Shown in pieces: positions 1 to 8,227 of a stretch of 30,378 bases of DNA. The stretch is taken from IMG/VR virus record IMGVR_UViG_3300046804_004591, positions 1 to 30,378 of that record; one strand, written 5' to 3'. This stretch comes from a virus. Each line of letters starts with the position of its first letter. Position 1 is the first letter of the stretch. A model generated the notes under the pieces. The model saw only the letters and a program-made list of their open reading frames with translations. It had not been told where the DNA came from and did not search any database. A program made the translations under genes and the position numbers.

Positions 1-270
1 TTTTCCTAGGTCTTCAAGATCTACTGCACCTCCAGATACTGCTTTCACTACACCTGAAGTAGCTTGTCCAGCATAATCTGCTGCTGCTCTAGCTACACTA
101 GAAACTGGATTACCAATATATTTATCTGCTGCCCTACCAACCCATCTAGTACCCCTTTCCCACTGACGAGAAACATCACTTTGCTGTTCATCTAAATTAC
201 TATTCTGATCAGTAGAAATATTTTGATAAATTTCCTCAATTTTTTTCAGACTTTGATGAGATAGATCCAT
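1..270 (-). CDS. Partial late-type phage protein (N-terminal 90 residues)
   Basis: The ATG is at 270-268 and the frame stays open to the window edge, so the C-terminus is missing. The visible part starts MDLSHQSLKKIEEIYQNIS and is followed by an Ala/Gly/Val-rich amphipathic stretch (about residues 45-85) resembling helical repeats in marine T4-like virion proteins. I do not recognise a specific function. A perfect T4-type late promoter sequence (TATAAATA) lies 26 bp upstream of the start, directly behind the terminator of the nrd operon, so this gene is probably expressed late and may encode a structural protein. That role is inferred from the promoter only. Confidence 0.7.
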   Translation of the reverse strand, partial: MDLSHQSLKKIEEIYQNISTDQNSNLDEQQSDVSRQWERGTRWVGRAADKYIGNPVSSVARAAADYAGQATSGVVKAVSGGAVDLEDLGK

Positions 271-295
271 TTTTAACTTTATTTTCCTATAAATT

Positions 296-303
296 TATTT
301 ATA
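296..303 (-). promoter_or_regulatory. T4-type late promoter TATAAATA
   Basis: The minus strand reads TATAAATA, an exact match to the T4 late promoter -10 element recognised by the gp55 sigma factor. It is 26 bp upstream of the ATG at 270. Its first T is also the last T of the T-tract of the preceding terminator, so the two signals are fused. Confidence 0.75.
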
Positions 304-328
304 AAAAAAGAGGGGATCAAGTCCCCTC
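303..328 (-). terminator. Intrinsic terminator closing the primase-nrdA-nrdB operon
   Basis: The minus strand forms a 7-bp stem GAGGGGA/TCCCCTC (328-322 with 316-310) with a 5-nt loop, followed by seven Ts. The stop codon of the 50-residue ORF is inside the loop. The T-tract runs straight into the late promoter at 303-296. Confidence 0.85.
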
Positions 329-469
329 ATTATCTAACCATTCTTTTTTATAATCGTAATCACCAAACAGAAACTCATCGCTTTCTGCTGCTTCTTTGTA
401 TGCGTTCAGGATTTCCTGTTCGCACCATTCATCATAGTTGGAATCCTGAGAAAGTATCTTTGGTAACAT
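317..469 (-). CDS. 50-residue acidic protein overlapping the 3' end of nrdB
   Basis: The ORF begins with ATG at 469-467 and ends with TGA at 319-317. It starts inside nrdB in another frame, overlapping its last 38 bp. The product (start MLPKILSQDSNYDEWCEQE) is rich in Asp, Glu and aromatic residues, with one Cys near residue 16. It has no recognised domain. No clear Shine-Dalgarno is visible, so translational coupling to nrdB is likely if it is made. Support is that the ORF ends exactly within the operon terminator and that small acidic ORFs are common next to nrdB in cyanophages. It is too short to rule out chance. Confidence 0.55.
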   Translation of the reverse strand: MLPKILSQDSNYDEWCEQEILNAYKEAAESDEFLFGDYDYKKEWLDNEGT

Positions 470-1574
470 CTTGCTTAATCCCACCTACTATGTAGGACTC
501 GACTTCTGTTTCTTGTGGAGCAACTTGAAGTCCTTTAGAAGAAATCCAGTGCTCTGTCCAAGGAAGTGGATTATTCTTTGCCGAAATATCATAAAGTGGT
601 TTAAGACCAATCGCCTTCATTCTACGGTTGGCAATCCATTCAACATACTGCTGTAACAGTTTGTCATTTAGACCAATCATAGAACCATCTTTGAACAGAT
701 ACTCTGCCCATAGTTTTTCTTGATTTACAGCGTTCTCAAAGGTCTTGTAGACCCACTGTTCTTCTTCTCTGGCGATACGTGCCATTTCAGGATCATCACC
801 TTCTTTCCACTTGTTCAGAATGTTTTGAGTGATGACAAGATGTTGATTCTCATCACGGGCAATCAAACCAATTATTTTTGCACTTCCTTCCATAAGCTTG
901 AGTTCGCCAAATGCAAAACTGCAAGCAAAACTGACATAAAAGCGAATACCTTCAAGAATATTAACATTTGCAACTGCTCTGAACAATTTGCGTTTGAGTT
1001 CATATCTTGCTTCTCGTGCGTAAGGTACTTGTTCTAAAGCGTGAACCCACTCATTCGAATTATCATATCGGTGCGCACTATTAATGAAATCATTATATGC
1101 TTCTGTCACACTCAAAGCACGTTCTAGAATACGATCATCTTTTAAAATCGTATCAAAAACGTCAGATGGGTCTGAATAAACATTCTTAATAATATAAGTG
1201 TATGAACGGGAGTGGATCATCTCCATAAACTCCCAAACCTTCATACACGCTTCCAGTTCAGGAAGAGAACAGTATGGTGCAAATGCCATACCAGGACCTC
1301 TTCCCTGAACAGAATCAAGCATAACCTGATATTTCAGATTACTAGTAAAGATATGCTTTTGTTCTGGGCGAAGAGATTGATAATCTCCACGATCCTTTTG
1401 AAGAGAGACCTCTTCGGGTCTCCAAAAATATCCTAGTTGTTGTGTTGTTAATTTGTCGAAGATTGGATATTTGTAAGAATCATATCTTTGAATTCCTAGT
1501 GGTTGTCCAAAAAACATAGGTTGCTTTTTGGTATCTACCTCCTGAGAATTAAAAACGGTCATAGATGAGACCAT
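432..1574 (-). CDS. nrdB: Class Ia ribonucleotide reductase, beta (small) subunit
   Basis: This 380-residue protein carries the diiron-tyrosyl radical cofactor that starts ribonucleotide reduction by NrdA, supplying dNTPs for phage replication. Ferritin-like motifs are visible: EMIHSRSYTYI (Glu and His iron ligands plus the radical Tyr) and ARDENQHL (second Glu/His pair). The start is set at ATG 1574 because GGAGG sits at 1587-1583 with ideal spacing; an in-frame ATG at 1616 would lack this signal. The N-terminus aligns from memory with T4 NrdB (TVFN...PMFFG...RYD). It lies 22 bp downstream of nrdA, so the subunits are co-transcribed. Confidence 0.96.
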   Translation of the reverse strand: MVSSMTVFNSQEVDTKKQPMFFGQPLGIQRYDSYKYPIFDKLTTQQLGYFWRPEEVSLQKDRGDYQSLRPEQKHIFTSNLKYQVMLDSVQGRGPGMAFAPYCSLPELEACMKVWEFMEMIHSRSYTYIIKNVYSDPSDVFDTILKDDRILERALSVTEAYNDFINSAHRYDNSNEWVHALEQVPYAREARYELKRKLFRAVANVNILEGIRFYVSFACSFAFGELKLMEGSAKIIGLIARDENQHLVITQNILNKWKEGDDPEMARIAREEEQWVYKTFENAVNQEKLWAEYLFKDGSMIGLNDKLLQQYVEWIANRRMKAIGLKPLYDISAKNNPLPWTEHWISSKGLQVAPQETEVESYIVGGIKQDVTKDTFSGFQL

Positions 1575-1596
1575 ATTTTTATCCTCCAAACCTGTT

Positions 1597-3894
1597 TTAA
1601 ATCTTACAAGACTCACAATCTTCCTCCTCCGTTTCTAGAATATCGGAAATTAAATTTTCAAGAGTTTGACGGGTTTCTTCAACCTCATCATTCTTCATAT
1701 CGTGTGTATTTTGATAGTAGCTGGTTTTCCAGCCGTACTTATATGTAGTCAAAAGATCTTGTGCCATTACTGACACAGGAACTTCATTATCGGGATAATT
1801 TTGTGGATTATAAGACCAGTTTCCAGAAATCGCCTGATCAAAGAACTTTTGCATAACTGCAACGATATTGATATAACCACGATTGCTAGGCATATCCCAA
1901 AGAAGCGTATAATTATTTTTAAGAGTATGATACTGGGGGACAATCTGCTTAAGAGGTCCTTTTTTAGACTTCTTAACGGACAGATATCCTCTCGGAGGTT
2001 CGATTCCGTTTGTGGCATTTGACACAACGGAACTGCTCTCCGATGGCATCTGTGCGGACAGTGTTGAGTTCCTAACTCCATACTTTTTGGCCAGTGCTCT
2101 AAGACTTTCCCAATCATATTTTAAGTTATTAGGAACAATTTCATCCACATCTTTTTTGTAGGTATCAATAGGAAGAATACCATTGCCATACTTGGTACGA
2201 TGAGAGTATTCGCAAGCACCTTTTTCTTTTGCAAGATTTACGGTTGCTTGGATAAGATAGTATTGGAATGCCTCAGTAAGATTGTGAACTAATTGCCACG
2301 CTTCAGGATCATCATAACCTTTACCGTGCTTGGCAAGATAGTGTGCCAGACCAATATAACCTACCCCAAGTGACCTACGTGCTTTAGTAGCAATTTCTGC
2401 TGCCTTAACTGGATATCCCTGAAAGTCAATCAATTCATCCAAAGATCGAATAGAAAGATCGCATAATACTTCCAGTTCATCATTAGATTTAAGTTTACCT
2501 ACATTAATAGCAGAAAGAATACAAAGAGCAATTTCACCATTTGGATCATCAATATGTTGAATAGGTTTCGTGGGTAGTGTAATCTCTTGACAAAGATTAC
2601 TCATCTCAACTTTATCAATAAAAGATGAATGTGAATTGCAATGGTCGATATTCATAATGTAAATACGACCAGTTTCGGCACGTTCCTTTAGAAGGTCCAG
2701 AATGAGTTCTTGAGCGCCGATAGTTTTTCTTGGAATAGACTGATCTCGTTCATAACGAACATACAACTCATCAAATCCATCAGTACCAAAAGCATCATAA
2801 AGACCTGGAACTGCGTGGGGAGAGAAGAGAGAAATCTCTTCGTTGCGGATGAATCGTTCATAGAAAAGTTTTGAGATTTGGATACTGTAGTCTAACTTAC
2901 GAACACGATTATCTTCGGTTCCTTTGTTGTTTTTTAATACAAGAATGTCTTCTATTTCTTGGTGCCAGATTGGGAAGTGTACGGTTGCGCTCCCACCTCT
3001 GATGCCATTTTGAGTGCAGCATCGGACAGTTGCTTCAAACTTCTTGAGAAATGGAACAACGCCCGTATGCTGTACTTCTCCGCCTCTGATTTTACTGTTG
3101 ATGCCACGGATTCTACCTGCGTTGATGCCAATTCCTGCCCTTTGCGCAACATATCTGCCGATAGCCATATCAGAACTAAAGATGCTATCGAGGGTGTCAT
3201 CAACATCAACAAGAACACAGCTAGCATATTGTCGAAGTGGAGTTCTAACCCCTGCCATGATAGGTGTGGGAATGTTGATTTTGTGCTTTGAGATTGCGTC
3301 ATAATACCTCTTAACGTAATCTAGACGTGTTTCTTTTGGATACTTAGAGAAAATAGTTGCTGCAATCAAAAGGTACATAAACTGTGGAGTTTCATAAAGT
3401 TGCCCGCTACTTCTATCTTGTACAAGATACTTATCAACAACTTGACGCAAACCTGCATAAGTAAACAAATAGTCCCGATCGTGATCAATAAAAGACTCAA
3501 GTTTGTCAAATTCTTCATCAGTATAGAGGTCAAGAATTTCAGGATCATAAACACCTCTACCAACAGCACAAAGAACATGCTGCTTAACTGTAGGGCATTC
3601 GTGCATACGCCCAAACAACTGCTTACGAAGAGAGAACAGAAGTAAACGAGCAGCAACAAATTGGTAGTTTGGATGATCCAAATCAATAAGATCTGAAGCA
3701 GATCGGATCAGAATTTCTTGAACCTCTGCCGTAGTAATACCATCATAAAACTGGATACCAGATTGCATTTCAACTTGACTTGCAGAAACTCCAGCAAGAT
3801 CTTTACAAGACTCTTCCACCATAACGTGAAGTTTATTCAGATCAAGTGGTTCAGTATTTCCATTTCTTTTAATAACTTTTGTTCCGTTGCTCAT
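1597..3894 (-). CDS. nrdA: Class Ia ribonucleotide reductase, alpha (large) subunit
   Basis: This 765-residue catalytic subunit reduces ribonucleoside diphosphates. It starts with an ATP-cone-like region (KVIKRNGNTEPLDLNKLH). The active-site segment MSNLCQEI gives the Asn-Cys-Glu triad, YASCVLVDVDD and LCILSAINVG carry the two redox cysteines, WKTSYYQNTHD holds the paired radical-transfer tyrosines, and the C-terminus ends in CESC, the redox tail that re-reduces the active site. The chosen ATG at 3894 overlaps the primase stop as ATGA and is preceded by GGAAGAAAG; an upstream in-frame ATG at 3906 is less likely. It is transcribed with gp61 and nrdB. Confidence 0.97.
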   Translation of the reverse strand: MSNGTKVIKRNGNTEPLDLNKLHVMVEESCKDLAGVSASQVEMQSGIQFYDGITTAEVQEILIRSASDLIDLDHPNYQFVAARLLLFSLRKQLFGRMHECPTVKQHVLCAVGRGVYDPEILDLYTDEEFDKLESFIDHDRDYLFTYAGLRQVVDKYLVQDRSSGQLYETPQFMYLLIAATIFSKYPKETRLDYVKRYYDAISKHKINIPTPIMAGVRTPLRQYASCVLVDVDDTLDSIFSSDMAIGRYVAQRAGIGINAGRIRGINSKIRGGEVQHTGVVPFLKKFEATVRCCTQNGIRGGSATVHFPIWHQEIEDILVLKNNKGTEDNRVRKLDYSIQISKLFYERFIRNEEISLFSPHAVPGLYDAFGTDGFDELYVRYERDQSIPRKTIGAQELILDLLKERAETGRIYIMNIDHCNSHSSFIDKVEMSNLCQEITLPTKPIQHIDDPNGEIALCILSAINVGKLKSNDELEVLCDLSIRSLDELIDFQGYPVKAAEIATKARRSLGVGYIGLAHYLAKHGKGYDDPEAWQLVHNLTEAFQYYLIQATVNLAKEKGACEYSHRTKYGNGILPIDTYKKDVDEIVPNNLKYDWESLRALAKKYGVRNSTLSAQMPSESSSVVSNATNGIEPPRGYLSVKKSKKGPLKQIVPQYHTLKNNYTLLWDMPSNRGYINIVAVMQKFFDQAISGNWSYNPQNYPDNEVPVSVMAQDLLTTYKYGWKTSYYQNTHDMKNDEVEETRQTLENLISDILETEEEDCESCKI

Positions 3895-4889
3895 ACTTTC
3901 TTCCAAATGTTAAATTTAATTTTTGCTTCTAAACCTGAATATGTGCTTGATTCTAACACACTCATAACATCATGTCCAGCGAGGACCATATCATTAATAT
4001 CCTTCTGTTGAATATTTGAAGGCCAAATAATTACCTTCTCACCACGTTCAATTGTTTTTGATATTCGATTGACGATTTCTTTATTACGTGGTTCGTTGTC
4101 ATAAATCCAAACAACACTACTAAAATTGAAACCACTAACATCAACATCAGCTCCACACATAGCAATTGAGTTGCAAACGAATGTGCTGTCAAACGGTCCT
4201 TCAGTAACATAAACGGTCTCATCCTTTTTAATTGTATTGAGTCCATAAATTTTTTGATAATCGTCACTCAACATCACGGTGATATATTTAACAGACTTTG
4301 GGGAGAGTGATCTTCCCTGAAATCCAATAAGATTTCCATCAAAATCGCATAGTGGTATTACTATGCGTGGTTCCTCATAATCGTTTTGATTAAAAGTTTG
4401 TTTCTGAGTATTAGTCCACTCTTTGAATTTGTGAGCAAAATAAAACTTTTCTGGATCAAGTTTTCTTTTCTCCAGATACTCTTTAGCAATCGGGATTTCC
4501 GATGCCTTGGGCAAATCTATCTTTTTCAGGTTTTTGGAATTTTCACGTTTTGTGAAAAAGTCTGGTTTCTGAAAATTGAACTTCGGTTCTTCAACGACAA
4601 AGTTTTTTCCAGTACACCCTTCCTTAAATTTTTCTAGGGTATATTGCTTATGAAGGATTGGATCTAATTCCTTTAGAAAGTTATTGAAAGATAGACTAGC
4701 GCCACAATTATGGCATTTAAAGTTTGTATTATTTTTAACTGGATAAATATACCCTCGTGCTTTACTTTTGTTTTTTTGTGAATCACCACAAATAGGACAA
4801 CGGAAGTTGTAGAGATCCGCTTTTACCCTTTTGAATTTTTGTAGTCGTGATGAAACTAAAGAAATATACTTGGAGTCAATAAAGTCCAT
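3891..4889 (-). CDS. 61: DNA primase (T4 gp61 homologue)
   Basis: This 332-residue primase makes RNA primers for lagging-strand synthesis with the gp41 helicase. The N-terminal zinc-binding domain shows CPICGDSQKNK and FKCHNCGA (four Cys, about residues 32-80). The TOPRIM-type catalytic part is visible as VYVTEGPFDS (Glu) and WIYDNEPRNK (Asp motif). It heads the operon 61-nrdA-nrdB, placing primer synthesis and dNTP supply together. A sigma70-like promoter overlaps the stop of the preceding gene. No strong Shine-Dalgarno is visible. Confidence 0.93.
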   Translation of the reverse strand: MDFIDSKYISLVSSRLQKFKRVKADLYNFRCPICGDSQKNKSKARGYIYPVKNNTNFKCHNCGASLSFNNFLKELDPILHKQYTLEKFKEGCTGKNFVVEEPKFNFQKPDFFTKRENSKNLKKIDLPKASEIPIAKEYLEKRKLDPEKFYFAHKFKEWTNTQKQTFNQNDYEEPRIVIPLCDFDGNLIGFQGRSLSPKSVKYITVMLSDDYQKIYGLNTIKKDETVYVTEGPFDSTFVCNSIAMCGADVDVSGFNFSSVVWIYDNEPRNKEIVNRISKTIERGEKVIIWPSNIQQKDINDMVLAGHDVMSVLESSTYSGLEAKIKFNIWKKV

Positions 4890-4912
4890 TCACAAAATCT
4901 ACCAGGAGTTCT

Positions 4913-4941
4913 AGTTTAACACGGTCTTAACCAAACGTCAA
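4913..4941 (-). promoter_or_regulatory. Sigma70-like promoter for the 61-nrdA-nrdB operon
   Basis: On the minus strand TTGACG (4941-4936) and TAAACT (4918-4913) are separated by exactly 17 bp, matching the -35 consensus at 5 of 6 and the -10 at 4 of 6. The -35 box overlaps the stop codon of the preceding gene. Predicted start of transcription is near 4906, about 17 nt before the primase ATG. Confidence 0.55.
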
Positions 4942-5375
4942 TCGGAAACATTCTGCTGGTGCAAGTGTCCTTGGCGTTGCATTTGCATTTCAGATGGTGT
5001 CCACCATCCTGAGGCTAATGTTGAAATTGCCGTAGTGAGAATTGCTAAAAGAACACCGCACCCAACGGTCATCCATTTTATTTTACCAATCTCTTGAACA
5101 TCCTCTTCAAGTTTATCAATTCTTTTAGACACTATAGCACAATTCTCTTTACTTTCTTGTTTCAAATCTTCAACCATTTTAATAATTATTTGATCATTTT
5201 TATAGTTTTGATCAATTCTCTCATCGTGCTTTGTAAGAATTGTAGCTATTCTATTATTACTTTCAGATATTTTATCTACAGCAGATTCTAACTTTGTTAG
5301 CATCTCTTTGGAAAGTTCTTCATACATACTGAGTTTTGATTCAAGAACGGCTAGTTTTGATCCTTGACTGAACAT
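4938..5375 (-). CDS. Coiled-coil protein with one C-terminal membrane segment
   Basis: This 145-residue protein starts at ATG 5375 behind AGGGAAA. Residues 5-97 have heptad-like hydrophobic spacing (LAVLESKLSMYEEL...RIDKLEEDVQEIGK), indicating a long coiled coil. Residues about 101-123 form a single hydrophobic segment beginning WMTVGCGVLLAILTTA. The tail is polar and Gln/His-rich. The layout resembles XhlA-type membrane-associated phage proteins and some spanin or lysis accessories, but I see no lipobox or signal peptide. Function unknown; a role at the host membrane or in lysis is inference. Neighbours are late or virion-type genes. Confidence 0.8.
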   Translation of the reverse strand: MFSQGSKLAVLESKLSMYEELSKEMLTKLESAVDKISESNNRIATILTKHDERIDQNYKNDQIIIKMVEDLKQESKENCAIVSKRIDKLEEDVQEIGKIKWMTVGCGVLLAILTTAISTLASGWWTPSEMQMQRQGHLHQQNVSD

Positions 5376-5396
5376 TTTCCCTTTAATTATTTTAGA

Positions 5397-5630
5397 TTAA
5401 TTTTTTATTGATCTAACCCAATTTTTATAATTTGAAGGAACCCTGCGAAAATCAATATTATCCTTGTTTTTGTTTTTAAATTTAATTAATGGATCATAAC
5501 CAGCAACTGGGCCTTTTGGATCGGCAGAGGAACTAAAACCAATAGAAGAACCAGAACTTCCAGTTGCCATTCCACCCATTTCTTCTTTTATCTGCCGAAT
5601 TATATTAATTACTTTATCTATTTTATTCAT
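5397..5630 (-). CDS. 77-residue conserved phage protein of unknown function
   Basis: The ATG at 5630 overlaps the previous stop by one base (TGATG), so translation is probably coupled. A short N-terminal helix (DKVINIIRQIKEEMGG) is followed by a Gly/Ser/Ala-rich linker (about residues 20-40) and a basic C-terminus ending DFRRVPSNYKNWVRSIKN. The linker plus basic tail recalls small virion proteins of marine T4-like phages, and the final motif seems familiar from such genomes, but I assign no function. It lies between two unknown genes in the late-type block. Confidence 0.72.
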   Translation of the reverse strand: MNKIDKVINIIRQIKEEMGGMATGSSGSSIGFSSSADPKGPVAGYDPLIKFKNKNKDNIDFRRVPSNYKNWVRSIKN

Positions 5631-6001
5631 CAGATTGATTGTAATTGGGCAAGGCAGTTTTTGTCTTCATCAATATCATCAAGATCAGTTCTAGGATACT
5701 CAGGAATCCAGTTTAAAAAAATTAAGAAACTTTTTATCGAAGGCCAAAGATCTTTTTCTAGATTATAAAACAACAAGGGAATTGTAGCATCATTAAACAC
5801 ATTAAATAAGATAATTAAATGGTTTAATATAAGATGTACTTTCAATTCCCCAGTTTCTTTATATCTCTTTAGTAACTTTTTAACGTATCTGATCCTTTTT
5901 AAATCATTATCAAAATCTTCTTTTGTGACAGATTGAGGATTATTGTAGTATTTTATAGCAAAAAGCATATAATTGCTTTCGTTCAATTCATCAAATCTCA
6001 T
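5630..6001 (-). CDS. 123-residue conserved helical phage protein
   Basis: The protein begins MRFDELNESNYMLFAIKYYN and is predicted all-helical. It contains KRIRYVKKLLKRY (about residues 35-47) and a hydrophobic stretch LNHLIILFNVFNDATIPLLF (residues 60-79) that looks more like a buried helix than a membrane span. It starts 6 bp after the previous stop and overlaps the next start by one base, so it belongs to a tight unit with the structural-type gene at 6008-6568. Small proteins of this type are common in T4-like cyanophages; the function is unknown to me. Confidence 0.75.
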   Translation of the reverse strand: MRFDELNESNYMLFAIKYYNNPQSVTKEDFDNDLKRIRYVKKLLKRYKETGELKVHLILNHLIILFNVFNDATIPLLFYNLEKDLWPSIKSFLIFLNWIPEYPRTDLDDIDEDKNCLAQLQSI

Positions 6002-6007
6002 CTGTTA

Positions 6008-6568
6008 TCAGGCATCTGGATATCTAGCATCGTCATCAGCATCACCAGTAATAAAGCTTCCAGCAACTAGTGTTTCAGACTTAACTCTAAAATTGCCGTG
6101 ACAATCTACGTAAGTTGTAACACCAACCCAACCAGCGTGTGCTGGTTTATAAGCGGACGCTTTACCACCAACAGTTGTTACTGCAGCAACTCCTTGCTCA
6201 GTAGTATCAACACCATATACACTAGAAGTTCTATTTGATTTTGCTTCTGGTGCTTGATATACAACATCTTCAATTGAAGAAATAGGTCTTTGTGTAATAT
6301 AATATGATGCTGCGGTGATAATTCCAGTTGTTGGATGAGGAATCAAGTATTGTGTAGTTGCAACTGATGCAACCGTATTGCTTGTTACAGAAGAAATAAC
6401 TGCGTGACCATAGGTTGCGCCAGCACCAACTACAATCACATCACCTTCAGATACTACAAATCCAGATGTATTGAAAGTAGTTCCAGTTCCTGTTATGGTT
6501 TCGTTGCTGAGGTTAATCCAAACCGTTCCAGCCTTTCCAACTAAGTCTTTATTGCCCCAAAGAGACAT
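6008..6568 (-). CDS. Probable virion structural protein, beta-rich, 186 aa
   Basis: The protein starts MSLWGNKDLVGKAGTVWINL behind GGTAAGGAAAC. It is rich in Gly, Thr, Val and Ser with alternating polar and hydrophobic residues, as in beta-structured tail or head-decoration proteins. MSLWGNKD is a start I associate with cyanophage structural proteins, from memory. There are no catalytic motifs. A perfect late promoter TATAAATA lies 30 bp upstream, supporting late expression. The exact position in the particle is unknown. Confidence 0.75.
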   Translation of the reverse strand: MSLWGNKDLVGKAGTVWINLSNETITGTGTTFNTSGFVVSEGDVIVVGAGATYGHAVISSVTSNTVASVATTQYLIPHPTTGIITAASYYITQRPISSIEDVVYQAPEAKSNRTSSVYGVDTTEQGVAAVTTVGGKASAYKPAHAGWVGVTTYVDCHGNFRVKSETLVAGSFITGDADDDARYPDA

Positions 6569-6598
6569 GTTTCCTTACCTATGAATTCTTTATATTGA

Positions 6599-6606
6599 TA
6601 TTTATA
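6599..6606 (-). promoter_or_regulatory. T4-type late promoter TATAAATA
   Basis: Exact TATAAATA on the minus strand, 30 bp upstream of the ATG at 6568. As at 296-303, the element is fused to the T-tract of the upstream terminator. Confidence 0.75.
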
Positions 6607-6638
6607 AAAAAAAGAGATCTATAATTATAGATCTCTTT
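6606..6638 (-). terminator. Intrinsic terminator formed by a 28-nt perfect palindrome
   Basis: Positions 6611-6638 form a perfect palindrome with half-site AAAGAGATCTATAA, giving a long hairpin in either strand. On the minus strand it is followed by a run of Ts ending in the late promoter. It terminates transcription of the 62-residue gene at 6660-6848. Opposite-strand activity is possible but would be weaker, as the following plus-strand run is only TTT. Confidence 0.8.
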
Positions 6639-6659
6639 AAATTAATTATGAATTCTAAA

Positions 6660-6848
6660 TCAGTTTGTTTTTTTACTGGCAAGATAGTTCTTAACTTGAA
6701 GTAAAAGAAACGAAATGATACCGTTTGCCTTAACTCTTGGATCTGCTCCGAGTGCCTCAGAAACTGCCAAAAGAATTCCTAAAATAAGTTGAAAATTTAC
6801 AGCACTTAAGGAATTACCAAGTGTTGCAAGTAGAAATGCGGTAGTCAT
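6660..6848 (-). CDS. Small hydrophobic protein, 62 aa
   Basis: The ATG at 6848 is chosen because GGGGG sits just upstream; an in-frame TTG four codons earlier contains that purine run and is less likely. The protein (MTTAFLLATLGNSLSAVNFQ at the start) has one or two short hydrophobic helices (about residues 4-32 and 44-55) and a basic tail ending ASKKTN. Size and hydrophobicity resemble phage holins or other small membrane proteins, but the segments contain polar residues and the class is uncertain. A strong terminator follows, so it ends a transcription unit. Confidence 0.6.
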   Translation of the reverse strand: MTTAFLLATLGNSLSAVNFQLILGILLAVSEALGADPRVKANGIISFLLLQVKNYLASKKTN

Positions 6849-6883
6849 AATAACCCCCAATACTATCCTGTGTTATTTAGGAA

Positions 6884-8212
6884 TTATCTACGTCTTCTTT
6901 TGTTTGCTGGATTGTGGGATGATCTTGCCCATTCAGAATCGGACATAGATCCATATCTAGGATCATCTGCTACGGAAGGTCTGCGTCTCACAGGTCTTTG
7001 ACTTCTAGATCTCCAATCGCCACGTTCTCTTGCTCTATCATTTTCTCTATCAGATTCTTCCTCAGAAACAAAATTACCTTCTGGTTCATAAGAAGCTTTA
7101 ATTCCCATTAACCCAAGTGCAGTTCTTACCTTATCCTTCTTGGTCTTCATTTGTCTTGGATCTTCTTCACTTCCACATTCAGTTTCTTCCTTATGAACTG
7201 GAAGACCCTCATGCTTAGTCTTAGCAAACTTTCTTGCTTCTTTTTCACTCATTCCTTTTGCTGCTTTTGCAACTTCTGGAGATGCTGCCTTTCCACCTCT
7301 CTTTGCAGCAAGTACCATTCCCATAAACTTTTGCTGAGAGGTACTTACTGCCTTTTCACTAATAACTGCACCACCCATTTCATAACTATTTGCAACTACC
7401 ATACCGTGGCGTGATGGTGCAGTCTTATCATCTGGGAATACTTTAACAATAGAAGAATTATTTACTCCTTCACCAGTAACTTTCTTTTTCTTATCATCTG
7501 TAGTTTTTACTTCACCTATAAAATCTTCTTTTACGCTTGAAGTATCTTTACCGTCTGCAACACCACCTTTTCTACGCTGAATAGCATTATGAACTGCTCC
7601 AGCGTGTTCCTTTGCACCACTTTCAACTTTTCCATCACCATCATAATCTCTCTTTGCCTTAGCAGTATCTTCACCTTTAGTTCTTTCACCTTCTCTTGGT
7701 TCACCGTGTTCGGTCATTTCTACCGAAGAAATATTTGGATTGGCACGAAGTTCGGAAATTTTTTCACGGGTTGCATAACGGACATAAGAATTTCCAGTTT
7801 TCTTATCGGTAACTCTTACCTTATACTTAGTTTCCTTAGTATCAGCAAGTTCCTTAAGATAATCTAATTCTATTTCCGTAGCGTTATCATCTACACCTTC
7901 TACAAAGACTTTATATAAAGCATTTGCAACATTTTCTGAAACAATATTCTTAATATCTGAAATATAATCTTCACCCATTAACATTTGCTTTGCTCTCAGT
8001 TTAATTGCTGGTGCTTGAGAAGATTTTTGAAGACCTTGGAGGTATGCTCTTTTGAGTGCGGCAGCATCCATTTGCTTACCACCACTTGCTTTTTTAATTT
8101 CATAGCGAATATCATAGGCAAGTTGCCTTGCCTGTTTTTCAATACCTTTTGCCTGATCACCCATAGGAGATCCACCTTTTTTGGAATCTTCCTCAAAAAT
8201 TTTCGTGCCCAT
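6884..8212 (-). CDS. Mosaic basic virion-type protein with DUF3008-like segment
   Basis: This 442-residue, charged and largely disordered protein has several recognisable blocks. Residues 189-198 (DYDGDGKVES) form an EF-hand-like acidic loop with Asp at positions 1, 3 and 5 but no acidic residue at position 12. Residues about 292-339 (QQKFMGMVLAAKRGG ... KTKHEGLP) resemble the small DUF3008 proteins of marine phages. The C-terminal 70 residues are Arg/Ser-rich and end KRRRR, suggesting nucleic-acid contact. A CATAAATA late-type promoter is 32 bp upstream. The ATG at 8212 has no obvious Shine-Dalgarno; ATG 8164 behind AAGGTGG is an alternative start. A packaged or structural role is inference. 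Confidence 0.75.
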   Translation of the reverse strand: MGTKIFEEDSKKGGSPMGDQAKGIEKQARQLAYDIRYEIKKASGGKQMDAAALKRAYLQGLQKSSQAPAIKLRAKQMLMGEDYISDIKNIVSENVANALYKVFVEGVDDNATEIELDYLKELADTKETKYKVRVTDKKTGNSYVRYATREKISELRANPNISSVEMTEHGEPREGERTKGEDTAKAKRDYDGDGKVESGAKEHAGAVHNAIQRRKGGVADGKDTSSVKEDFIGEVKTTDDKKKKVTGEGVNNSSIVKVFPDDKTAPSRHGMVVANSYEMGGAVISEKAVSTSQQKFMGMVLAAKRGGKAASPEVAKAAKGMSEKEARKFAKTKHEGLPVHKEETECGSEEDPRQMKTKKDKVRTALGLMGIKASYEPEGNFVSEEESDRENDRARERGDWRSRSQRPVRRRPSVADDPRYGSMSDSEWARSSHNPANKRRRR

Positions 8213-8227
8213 TTGAAAATCTTAATT

